From: a virus
Virus record (IMG/VR): IMGVR_UViG_3300027791_003052
Span: 1 to 59,595 of that record
Length of the DNA: 59,595 nucleotides
Strand: one strand, 5' to 3'
The notes below the pieces were generated by a model. That model had not been told where the DNA came from. It saw only the letters and a list, made by a program, of their open reading frames with translations, and ran no database searches. Of this stretch, positions 36,101 to 43,090 are shown one piece after another; position 1 is the first letter of the stretch; every line of letters begins with the position of its first letter. Position numbers and translations under genes: made by a program.

Positions 36101-37282
36101 TTAAATTAAACTTATTTGTTTTGGTTGTTTATAATTTAATTCATTATAAACAAATTTCTGAGATTTTATTATGTCGTAATTTCTTTCAATGTTACGATGA
36201 TTTAACATATAATATTCTCGTAATTCATTTTTACTTATTTTATTTATAATATCCAAATTAGATTTGTATTGTTGTACAATCCCCTCTGGTGTGTTTTTTG
36301 TTGATAGTTCAAATAAATCAGTTGCCATCCAAAATCCTAAGTCTATAAGATATGCATTTATTCCAGAATTTCCAAGTATCAATGGTATATTGTGTGATAA
36401 AAATGGATTCCAAGCCTTTTCACTTAAATGAATTTCCGGTTGATTTACTGTTTCAATTCCGTCTGAACCTATGTGTCTTTCAGTACTACCATGAATAGAT
36501 GTTTCTAAAATACAACTAACATAACTATTCAGACAATATGGAAATGGTGGTATTTGTGGGTTTACATTCCCCTCCATAGATAGTTCAATTGGAGTATCCA
36601 ATATGGTAGGTATGTTTTCCTTTTTCCATTTTTTCAAAGGATCACTCAATATTGAGTCATCATATGTTGAACAAAATGCACTATATGCCAAATACGAACT
36701 TTTATCTAATCCAATATTATGAGTATATTTAAATACCTCAAATCGTTCTTTTTTATCTACACCGATTATCATATTCATTTTCTTCTCTCGAATATTATGC
36801 ATAAATGGTCTGATGATTTCTGGTATACTATCAAAGTATGATTCTTTGGAAGCTCGGTATCTATAATAATTAAAATTGTTTCTAACAGAATTATTTTTAT
36901 TTACCTCAAATCGATTTGAAAAAAAAGTATAATTATTAGTATCGGCATAGGTTTTAAAGTTATCATCATCCACAGCTACCAGTTTTATCCCATATCGTTC
37001 ACCAAGAGTTGTAAGATAGAATTCGATTGATATTCGATCTTCCATCTCTAGATACATAATATCGAACATAATAACATCCATTGGTTTTGGATTTATTTCT
37101 TTAATATGTTGTTCGAATGCATCTTGATATGGAGGTTGTTTTGAATTTAATGTTGCAGATTCTATTGCCTTTTTATCGGAAGATTCCCAATATGTAACAT
37201 CTTTTGGAGATTTAAAATTGATTAAATCATACCAAGCAACATAACCTCCTTTTTTTATATGATGTGTAATTATATAAATCAT
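36101..37282 (-). CDS. GT10-like glycosyltransferase relative in the replication block (paralogue 4)
   Basis: The 393-residue protein has a late signature, ILETSIHGSTERHIG, then a 14-residue insert, IHLSEKAWNPF, IPLILGNSG and LIDLGFWMATDLFE, that matches the ET...SEK...G...LGF order of the three cassette copies but diverges in detail. Its start overlaps the primase gene by ATGA, so it travels with DNA replication genes rather than glycan genes. A GT-B transferase is my best guess. Base or DNA glucosylation would be a tempting alternative given its position, but no motif supports that. Confidence 0.55.
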   Translation of the reverse strand: MIYIITHHIKKGGYVAWYDLINFKSPKDVTYWESSDKKAIESATLNSKQPPYQDAFEQHIKEINPKPMDVIMFDIMYLEMEDRISIEFYLTTLGERYGIKLVAVDDDNFKTYADTNNYTFFSNRFEVNKNNSVRNNFNYYRYRASKESYFDSIPEIIRPFMHNIREKKMNMIIGVDKKERFEVFKYTHNIGLDKSSYLAYSAFCSTYDDSILSDPLKKWKKENIPTILDTPIELSMEGNVNPQIPPFPYCLNSYVSCILETSIHGSTERHIGSDGIETVNQPEIHLSEKAWNPFLSHNIPLILGNSGINAYLIDLGFWMATDLFELSTKNTPEGIVQQYKSNLDIINKISKNELREYYMLNHRNIERNYDIIKSQKFVYNELNYKQPKQISLI

Positions 37283-38220
37283 AATCCTTTTAATTTTTGT
37301 GATATAATATCACTAAATCCTGTTTGTTTGGATTCTTTTAATTTATTATTTACTTCTGTGAATCCCATATCAGCTGCATCTTTACCTGTTGGAATAATAT
37401 TTTTTGTAGTAATACCTTGATTTTGGAATTGCATTGTATAATGTAAGGCCTGTCCTTGGGCATCTTCATCTAAAAATATATTTATGGATTTTACTCCCTT
37501 TTTATATATATTTTCATTTAATTTTTTAGGTATAAATTTACCAAGTATAGGAATTGCATTTCGTTTAACTGCCATTGCATCAAATACACCCTCTACTAAA
37601 GTTATAGGCTCATCCCAATTGATTTGGTTTTCAAACATTATAACATTCTTAGAAACAGGTGGATTCTTGTATTTAAATGGTTCATCTGGAAATACAGAAC
37701 GTGCAATAAAGTAATTAATTCTATTATCCATATCATAAGAAGGAATGATAATACGACCTGCATAGTGTCCTCCATCACAATAACCAATGTTATATCTTCT
37801 GATATCTTCTGTACTAAGATTACGTTGTTTTGCGTATTCAGCCACTCTCTTGTATGTAGGATTAAACCCAACAGGCACCTTTAGTAATGATTTAAATTCA
37901 CTTGGTAATCTCAGTTCTACCTTTTCATCTTCATTGTTATCGGAATATACAATATAATCATCTCCATAAATTTCATATACCTTCTTTAACTTATGTGAAC
38001 TTACATTGAGTCTTTTTAATAATCGTTGTATTCGTTTTCCCTTTGCATCACATACCCAACAATGCCATTGCTGTGTAGTTAAGTTAATTTGTAATTTTTT
38101 CTTATGGTGATGACAAAATGGACAATGATGTGCTTGTTCATCGTTTTTCATTGATGTACCAATCCCTAAAGTATCATTTAATATATTAATAACCTCTTGT
38201 CTTTCGTGGTGTGAAAGCAT
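37279..38220 (-). CDS. DNA primase with zinc ribbon and Toprim domain
   Basis: The 313-residue protein has a CPFC...CWVC zinc ribbon (Cys33/36 and Cys54/57), a middle linker region and a Toprim nuclease-fold domain with ITLVEGVFDAMAV (the catalytic Glu of Toprim) and IFLDEDAQGQAL (the Asp-x-Asp-type acidic pair). It lacks a helicase domain, so it resembles stand-alone primases such as T4 gp61 or a bacterial DnaG core. It would make RNA primers for lagging-strand synthesis. Two tandem host-type promoters lie directly upstream, suggesting early expression of primase, paralogue 4 and the recombination fusion. Confidence 0.88.
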   Translation of the reverse strand: MLSHHERQEVINILNDTLGIGTSMKNDEQAHHCPFCHHHKKKLQINLTTQQWHCWVCDAKGKRIQRLLKRLNVSSHKLKKVYEIYGDDYIVYSDNNEDEKVELRLPSEFKSLLKVPVGFNPTYKRVAEYAKQRNLSTEDIRRYNIGYCDGGHYAGRIIIPSYDMDNRINYFIARSVFPDEPFKYKNPPVSKNVIMFENQINWDEPITLVEGVFDAMAVKRNAIPILGKFIPKKLNENIYKKGVKSINIFLDEDAQGQALHYTMQFQNQGITTKNIIPTGKDAADMGFTEVNNKLKESKQTGFSDIISQKLKGL

Positions 38221-38239
38221 ATTTTATCTTTTAATAATA

Positions 38240-38270
38240 CAAATATACGAAATTAAATCCATATATCCAA
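38240..38270 (-). promoter_or_regulatory. Bacteroidetes-type promoter, proximal
   Basis: In the coding direction TTG (38268-38270), a 20-base spacer and TATATTTG (38240-38247) match the Bacteroidetes sigma-factor consensus TTG at -33 with TAnnTTTG at -7. The -7 box ends about 20 bases before the primase ATG at 38220. Confidence 0.62.
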
Positions 38271-38350
38271 GTCTTTTCTTGATTATTTTTATATCCAAAG
38301 AAAAGTTCATTTATTTTTAAATTAACAAACTATTAGTTTGGGTTTATAAA

Positions 38351-38381
38351 CAAATATACGAAATTAATTTGTAATATCCAA
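38351..38381 (-). promoter_or_regulatory. Bacteroidetes-type promoter, distal
   Basis: TTG (38379-38381), a 20-base spacer and TATATTTG (38351-38358) repeat the proximal promoter in arrangement and exact box sequence. It overlaps the end of the GIY-YIG-like gene. Confidence 0.6.
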
Positions 38382-38828
38382 GTCTTTTCTGAAAAACTTT
38401 CCTAATAAGTTATCGTTTAATGCTAATTCATCAGCTAATACATTATGTGAAAACTGTTCTTGTAACTCATAATAAGTTAAAGATTTCTTATTTCCACAAA
38501 ATTTAAGTATTTTTAATTCAAGTCTATCATTAGCCGTTAGATACGGTCTTCCATCCTTATCAAACCAACCACTAACGATTTTGTTTGAGGAACGATAATC
38601 TACCCAATTAGATTCTTTGGTAACCATTTCATATCGCTTCATTCTTTTATCAGTTAATGCAGCAGTTTCCTTTTTACCAAACTTTCTCTTACGAGTAGAT
38701 TGTACTTGTTTTTTACCGATGTAATATTCACCAGTTAATCCATTTGTTATTTTGTATATAAATCCATGTGTGCCTTCTGGCATATCATGTAGTTCGTTAA
38801 TTATTTTACCTTGGTAAGTCCATGTCAT
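38364..38828 (-). CDS. GIY-YIG-like nuclease-domain protein
   Basis: I use the start MTWTYQGK at 38828 (154 residues). An upstream ATG at 38849 adds MISKYLT and overlaps the sulfotransferase gene more. GFIYKITNGLTGEYYIGKK is the two-strand GIY-YIG core (here FIY and YIG), followed by a basic RKRKFGKK and a WVDYRSS segment. Such proteins occur in marine T4-like phages, some as homing-endonuclease relatives, but there is no second DNA-binding domain here. Its function in this phage is unknown; DNA cleavage is only inferred. Confidence 0.68.
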   Translation of the reverse strand: MTWTYQGKIINELHDMPEGTHGFIYKITNGLTGEYYIGKKQVQSTRKRKFGKKETAALTDKRMKRYEMVTKESNWVDYRSSNKIVSGWFDKDGRPYLTANDRLELKILKFCGNKKSLTYYELQEQFSHNVLADELALNDNLLGKFFRKDLDITN

Positions 38829-39384
38829 AGTTAAATATTTTGAAATCATCTTGATATCTTTCTTTTACCCAATCGACCATCCACTCTTCTGTAAAGAAGT
38901 GTTTATAATAATTTTCTTGATTTAAAGTTGGATGTGTATCGTAAATTGGATTACGGTTAAGATGCGGAATAGTTGAAGTACAATTTATTTTATTTAATAT
39001 TTGTGTTACATCGTTCCCATAATTTTCATAATGAGCTACGTATGATATTTTTCTGTGTTTCGTCTTTCCCGCATTAATGTAGTAACTTTGGGGGAGAATC
39101 CATTGATGAAATGGATTTGCTTTTTTTAAAAACTCACCAAATGAATAATTGTGTGCTTTTTTTCTAAGCTCATGATTGTAAGCGGATGCGATTCGTGTGT
39201 ACGGATTTCTTACTATTGTAAAAATATAATAATCGGATACATCATCAACCCATCTTATAGAATCATGTCCTGTAATTTGTTGTGTTCCATCTATTCCCCT
39301 AATAATGGAAGATAGTGATGTTCCACCTGTTTTGGGTATATGAATAAATGCCCATTTTTCAGAACTATTTATCAGTAAACTCAA
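38806..39384 (-). CDS. Sulfotransferase (PAPS-dependent, carbohydrate-type)
   Basis: The 192-residue protein has the PAPS-binding motifs of membrane-type carbohydrate sulfotransferases: IHIPKTGGTS (14-23) for the 5'-phosphosulfate and VRNPYTRIASAY (58-69) for the 3'-phosphate. Here it is soluble, with no anchor. The family moves sulfate onto a sugar hydroxyl. It lies away from the main glycan cassette, after the replication genes. Together with the transferases it could sulfate the glycan, altering charge or receptor use. It overlaps the GIY-YIG-like gene slightly. Confidence 0.85.
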   Translation of the reverse strand: MSLLINSSEKWAFIHIPKTGGTSLSSIIRGIDGTQQITGHDSIRWVDDVSDYYIFTIVRNPYTRIASAYNHELRKKAHNYSFGEFLKKANPFHQWILPQSYYINAGKTKHRKISYVAHYENYGNDVTQILNKINCTSTIPHLNRNPIYDTHPTLNQENYYKHFFTEEWMVDWVKERYQDDFKIFNYDMDLPR

Positions 39385-39393
39385 ATTATTGTT

Positions 39394-39576
39394 TTATCGT
39401 GTAACCGAATCAGAGTATTTTTTCTGGTTTAATGTACCTCCTCTAGCAGTTGCTAAAGCTTTGTCATCCTTATGTAGTTTGTTTCCCATGTCTGCAGATG
39501 TAGGAGTTTTATCCTTGCTACTTCCATTTAACTTTGAAAACTCCGAACCTTTGTATATGTCTTCGATTGATGCCAT
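39394..39576 (-). CDS. Small hypothetical protein (60 aa)
   Basis: A 60-residue, Ser/Lys/Asp-rich, probably disordered protein (MASIEDIYKGSEFSKLNGSS to YSDSVTR). It fits neatly between the sulfotransferase gene and the next small gene with 8- and 9-base gaps. Its polar, low-complexity nature resembles small virion or tail-associated proteins, but I recognise no family. Confidence 0.55.
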   Translation of the reverse strand: MASIEDIYKGSEFSKLNGSSKDKTPTSADMGNKLHKDDKALATARGGTLNQKKYSDSVTR

Positions 39577-39584
39577 AATTATTT

Positions 39585-39782
39585 TTATTCAGATACTATT
39601 TTTAAACATAAGTCATCATCTCCGAGTGCATCGTAAATATCAGTCCCATCTTCATAAGTATCATATTGAAATACACCTTCTAAATCATTATCTTCAGCAT
39701 ATGATTGAACTTGTTCTAATGTTAGTTCCAAGTTATCTGTTACTATTGATTTGTCTTTAGCTAATAATTGATATAATGCCAT
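39585..39782 (-). CDS. Small acidic hypothetical protein (65 aa)
   Basis: A 65-residue strongly acidic protein (MALYQLLAKDKSIVTDNLELT, then a D/E-rich helix, ending CLKIVSE). An AGGAAAAA ribosome-site-like stretch lies 5 to 12 bases before the ATG, and the motif copy at 39824 lies 41 bases upstream. No family recognised. Confidence 0.62.
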   Translation of the reverse strand: MALYQLLAKDKSIVTDNLELTLEQVQSYAEDNDLEGVFQYDTYEDGTDIYDALGDDDLCLKIVSE

Positions 39783-39823
39783 AATATTTTTCCTTTTTAA
39801 TTTTAGTTTTAATTAAACCTTCA

Positions 39824-39835
39824 CATATAAATATA
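39824..39835 (-). promoter_or_regulatory. Recurrent promoter-like 12-mer
   Basis: TATATTTATATG in the coding direction, between two small intergenic distances: it follows the 39859 gene's stop by 23 bases and precedes the 65-residue gene by 41. Confidence 0.45.
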
Positions 39836-39858
39836 GAAAACTAAATTAAACCGAATTT

Positions 39859-41046
39859 TTATGTATCTAATCTAACAATAAAGTTCATATCGTAATCTGG
39901 TAAATTCTTTATTGGTTGTGGTAATTTTGCTATTGCAATCATATCACCATCTTTATCATATAACCCAATAGTTGTTATATAAGGAGCTAAATATGAACCA
40001 GTAGGGTCAGTAGAAGACTTATTATCATAATCATCCCATGAACCACTTATTGATTGATTAAACGAACCACTATAAAATTTATTTTGAGTAATATCATTTA
40101 CTACTTTTATTTTTTTAGTTCCAGCTGGAATTGAATTGAATACTTCTGTTATTGGAGTATCATAAGAACCACTTAAATCTACATTAACTGCTGAAGGACT
40201 TTGTGAGTAATTAAACTCTCCTGCTTTTGCTGTTACTAAAACTTCTAATTCATTAATAGTTTTAGTTGATTTAAAATTCATTGAATAATCAGTAAATGGA
40301 GTAATACTATCATTAAATACGACCTGTCCCTCTGAATACATTATATTACCAAATCTTAATTGGTCAATATCCAATCCTCCAAAATCGAGTGCAATTAATG
40401 TTTGAATAGTTCCTCGTTCTAAATCTACCCTCATTATATTGATAGTATCCGTATCACCAGCAAAAGTTAATTTAGCTATTCCTACTTCAAAATCAAATGC
40501 AGCAACACCAGGTGAAGACCACAATGTTCCTACAAATTCACCATCATCGGTATCACTTAGTACCATTGTACCATTTTCTAAATCAATTGATACAAGAGTA
40601 TATTCTGGATTTGTAGATGTAATGTTTCCATACCCATCATCACCAAACTCTACATCATTCGTTAAATCTCTCATTATAAGAGATGTTGGTTTTACACCTT
40701 CTCCATATTTTTTTTGAGGAATTGAGATAACATATCCTGTTGCACCTAAAATCCTTTCAAAAGAATCACCAATAGTTTCCATTCTACCATGTAAAGTAAA
40801 TGGGTTTCCAATATCGGTATAGTATTTTGATTTTAACGATTTAAATAAAGGGTAGGTATATAGTTTTTCAATTGTAATACCATCACTTCCGGTAATTTGT
40901 TGATAATTCGCAGTTTCTTTATCAAATGATTCACCAATTGTAAATGAACCTGAGATTATAGGATAGTCTGTATTGGTAACAGTCCAAGTTTTATTAACTT
41001 GAAATGCTCTGCTGGATACGCTCGATTTTTGTAGTGTCTTTAACAT
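39859..41046 (-). CDS. Virion structural protein, probable fibre or collar protein (A)
   Basis: The 395-residue protein is rich in Gly, Ser, Thr and Asp, with long beta-like stretches. Its last 50 residues (YITTIGLYDKDGDMIAIAK, then a LPQPI segment and VRLDT end) match the end of the 41136 protein, so the two share a C-terminal domain that probably mediates assembly. AGGAG lies 10 bases before the ATG and a consensus motif lies 16 bases upstream of the start. Neighbours are structural genes. The exact virion location cannot be told. Confidence 0.65.
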   Translation of the reverse strand: MLKTLQKSSVSSRAFQVNKTWTVTNTDYPIISGSFTIGESFDKETANYQQITGSDGITIEKLYTYPLFKSLKSKYYTDIGNPFTLHGRMETIGDSFERILGATGYVISIPQKKYGEGVKPTSLIMRDLTNDVEFGDDGYGNITSTNPEYTLVSIDLENGTMVLSDTDDGEFVGTLWSSPGVAAFDFEVGIAKLTFAGDTDTINIMRVDLERGTIQTLIALDFGGLDIDQLRFGNIMYSEGQVVFNDSITPFTDYSMNFKSTKTINELEVLVTAKAGEFNYSQSPSAVNVDLSGSYDTPITEVFNSIPAGTKKIKVVNDITQNKFYSGSFNQSISGSWDDYDNKSSTDPTGSYLAPYITTIGLYDKDGDMIAIAKLPQPIKNLPDYDMNFIVRLDT

Positions 41047-41062
41047 ATGGTTTTAACTCCTC

Positions 41063-41074
41063 TATATAAATATA
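41063..41074 (-). promoter_or_regulatory. Recurrent 12-mer beside a terminator
   Basis: Exact TATATTTATATA, 16 bases before the 41046 start and 7 bases from the terminator of the upstream gene, so transcription ends and restarts in one 50-base stretch. Confidence 0.55.
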
Positions 41075-41081
41075 CTAAAAC

Positions 41082-41111
41082 AAAAAACCCCACTTTATAG
41101 GTGAGGTTTTT
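41082..41111 (-). terminator. Intrinsic terminator of the 41136 gene
   Basis: In the transcript direction CCTCACC, loop TATAAA, GTGGGG then TTTTTTG: a six to seven base-pair stem with a U-tract, 25 bases after the stop of the 41136-42362 gene. Confidence 0.75.
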
Positions 41112-41135
41112 ATTTGATTAGGGGGTATTCGTTTT

Positions 41136-42362
41136 TTAGAAATCTAATTTAACTTTAATTAGAACTTCTTTATCGTATGATTTAGGAATCGGTTGTGATG
41201 TTTTAGCCACCGCAATGATTTCATTTGCATCATTTAATAATCCAACTGTTGTGATAAACGTTTTAGGGTCTTTCTCAAATGTTGATTCAGCGAATGAATT
41301 ATCCGAACCAGTTACAAATGTAGGATTGTTAGAGAAGTTAAATTCTCTGTTCGTTGCTCTTATAAAGTAATGTGAAGTAGAAACATTTTCTGTTCTTCTT
41401 GCTTGAAAATCTATACCACCCTTAATAGAGTTGTGTAATAAGAAATGATTTTGTCCTTCACGTGTAGTTCCGTTATAAACAACAGCTCCTGAATTAGAAC
41501 CGCTATCAATTGATGATCCAACTAATGACTCAACTGCAGTTGGGTTAAGAATTACCAAACCTTGGTCTGGATAAAATAAACCAAAACCTCTACCATTGGA
41601 ATCAACCATTGTAGATACTGAAGCTTCAGCTTCTGTTCCTAAGTTTAATGAACCACTTACTACATTAAATACTCTACCAGATTTACCTACTGTATCAGAG
41701 AATTTCTTTCCGCTATCATCAATAAAAGTATGTGTTCCATTAGAACCACTTAATACTAATGACCAGTTTCCTGCATCCATTTTTTCTTTGTAACGTGCAC
41801 GAGCTACATTGATTACATAGATATCATCTGAATCATGTGTCCCAGCTGCTGATGAAGAATAAAATGTAAATTTATCATCATCTTGGTCTAATAATATTGA
41901 TTTGTATTGTGCGTATGTTGCTTTGGATGCTAAAGTAGATGAATCTGATGTTGTTAAATCAACAGAACCACTTGCGTATTTATGTCCATATGCAATTGCG
42001 TATTGTACAGCTGCTCCAACATCACTTGTAGGATTCTTATCATATACATTAACATAGTAGTTTTTAGTTGCTTCTGTTTGTGTAGATGATGTGTAGAAGG
42101 AAGTCATACTTCCAGTATCTCCACTCCATAGACCAGTTGTTACAACTTCTATTTTTCCATTAACTTGATCGAATTCACCAAATCTTTTATAGATACCATT
42201 GGAGATTGAACCTCCCGTTGCACCTAATTTATCACCACCAGATAAATACTGATTGGTGATTTTTAATAATCCGTCTGATGAGAGATTTCCCTGGTTAGCA
42301 TCTAAATAGTTTGCTAACTCTTGGGATAAATTCACTCCTGCTTGTCCTCTTATGTTTGCCAT
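41136..42362 (-). CDS. Virion structural protein, probable fibre or collar protein (B)
   Basis: The 408-residue protein (MANIRGQAGVNLSQELANYL) has a helical start, then Ser/Gly/Thr/Asp-rich beta-type sequence, and a late FITTVGLLNDANEIIAVAK followed by SQPIP and KVKLDF that pairs with the end of the 39859 protein. It ends at a strong terminator. GGAG lies about 13 bases before the start. The context of structural genes and its composition fit a tail-tip, whisker or sheath-associated protein; I cannot narrow this. Confidence 0.65.
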   Translation of the reverse strand: MANIRGQAGVNLSQELANYLDANQGNLSSDGLLKITNQYLSGGDKLGATGGSISNGIYKRFGEFDQVNGKIEVVTTGLWSGDTGSMTSFYTSSTQTEATKNYYVNVYDKNPTSDVGAAVQYAIAYGHKYASGSVDLTTSDSSTLASKATYAQYKSILLDQDDDKFTFYSSSAAGTHDSDDIYVINVARARYKEKMDAGNWSLVLSGSNGTHTFIDDSGKKFSDTVGKSGRVFNVVSGSLNLGTEAEASVSTMVDSNGRGFGLFYPDQGLVILNPTAVESLVGSSIDSGSNSGAVVYNGTTREGQNHFLLHNSIKGGIDFQARRTENVSTSHYFIRATNREFNFSNNPTFVTGSDNSFAESTFEKDPKTFITTVGLLNDANEIIAVAKTSQPIPKSYDKEVLIKVKLDF

Positions 42363-42382
42363 TTTATTTTATTCTCCGTTTG

Positions 42383-43012
42383 TTAGCTTGGTTGTATATA
42401 TTTTATTGTTACTGGAATTGATTGTGAACCACCAGTTTCGTTACCATATACAGTTATTGTTGTTTTTATTGATGCCGTTATATTTGGATTAGGAATGAAT
42501 ACAAAATTTAATCCTGTTTCAATAGATGCGGTTGCTGTTATTTCATCACCTAAAAATGCTGGTGATGAACCTGCTCCTGCTGATAATCCTTCTCCAACGA
42601 TAGAACCTGCGTTCTTGTTTGCCAATATCATAGTATAACCACTCTGTCCATTACCACTTGGTGAAGTTGTAGGGGAAAGTTGTACTTTACCTGAATTTTG
42701 GTTTACACTTATCGATGGGATACCAAATTCTACCTTTGGCATCTTAGTTGTTCCTTTTGGCAATGTTACCAATTTATATCTTAATACTTGTGTTTCATCG
42801 GGTGAAGCTTCCGTTATCGGAATTGCTTTGATTGCCGAATCATAATATGCACTTCCTTTTGGATGTGCTGGTTCGTACAATGTGTAATCTACCTCGTCAT
42901 CACCTAAGGCGAATTTGGAGATATTAAGTCCTTCACCTGCTGCCAACTTCTCTCTACCTTTTTTGGTTAAGATAGCATCGACTGTAATTTCTGCGTTATT
43001 TAAATAAGCCAT
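42383..43012 (-). CDS. Virion structural protein (tail-fibre assembly or adhesin type)
   Basis: The 209-residue protein starts MAYLNNAEITVDAILTKKGR and has EKLAAGEGLNISKFALGDDE, a segment I associate with phage fibre or collar attachment proteins, then beta-rich sequence. GAGGAAAA precedes the ATG by a few bases. The consensus 12-mer lies 26 bases upstream. It may attach the larger proteins at 39859 and 41136 to the tail. Confidence 0.62.
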   Translation of the reverse strand: MAYLNNAEITVDAILTKKGREKLAAGEGLNISKFALGDDEVDYTLYEPAHPKGSAYYDSAIKAIPITEASPDETQVLRYKLVTLPKGTTKMPKVEFGIPSISVNQNSGKVQLSPTTSPSGNGQSGYTMILANKNAGSIVGEGLSAGAGSSPAFLGDEITATASIETGLNFVFIPNPNITASIKTTITVYGNETGGSQSIPVTIKYIQPS

Positions 43013-43038
43013 AATGTATTTTTCCTCTTGTTATTCAA

Positions 43039-43050
43039 TATATAAATATA
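43039..43050 (-). promoter_or_regulatory. Recurrent promoter-like 12-mer
   Basis: Exact TATATTTATATA, 26 bases before the 43012 start. An AGGATTT/AAATCCT hairpin lies just beyond it, toward the end of the large tail gene, and could be a weak terminator. Confidence 0.5.
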
Positions 43051-43090
43051 AGGATTTAATAAAATCCTATAATTTATAAATTATTATTTA

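Larger units (their letters stand above)
38239..38390. repeat. Imperfect direct repeat carrying two promoters
   Basis: Copy 1 is 38239-38279 and copy 2 is 38350-38390, 41 bases each. The first 18 and last 15 bases are identical; an 8-base centre differs. Copy 2 covers the 3' end of the GIY-YIG-like gene (its last codons read RKDLDITN) and copy 1 lies in the intergenic region, so the promoter seems to have been made by duplication of, or to have moved into, that gene end. Confidence 0.75.
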
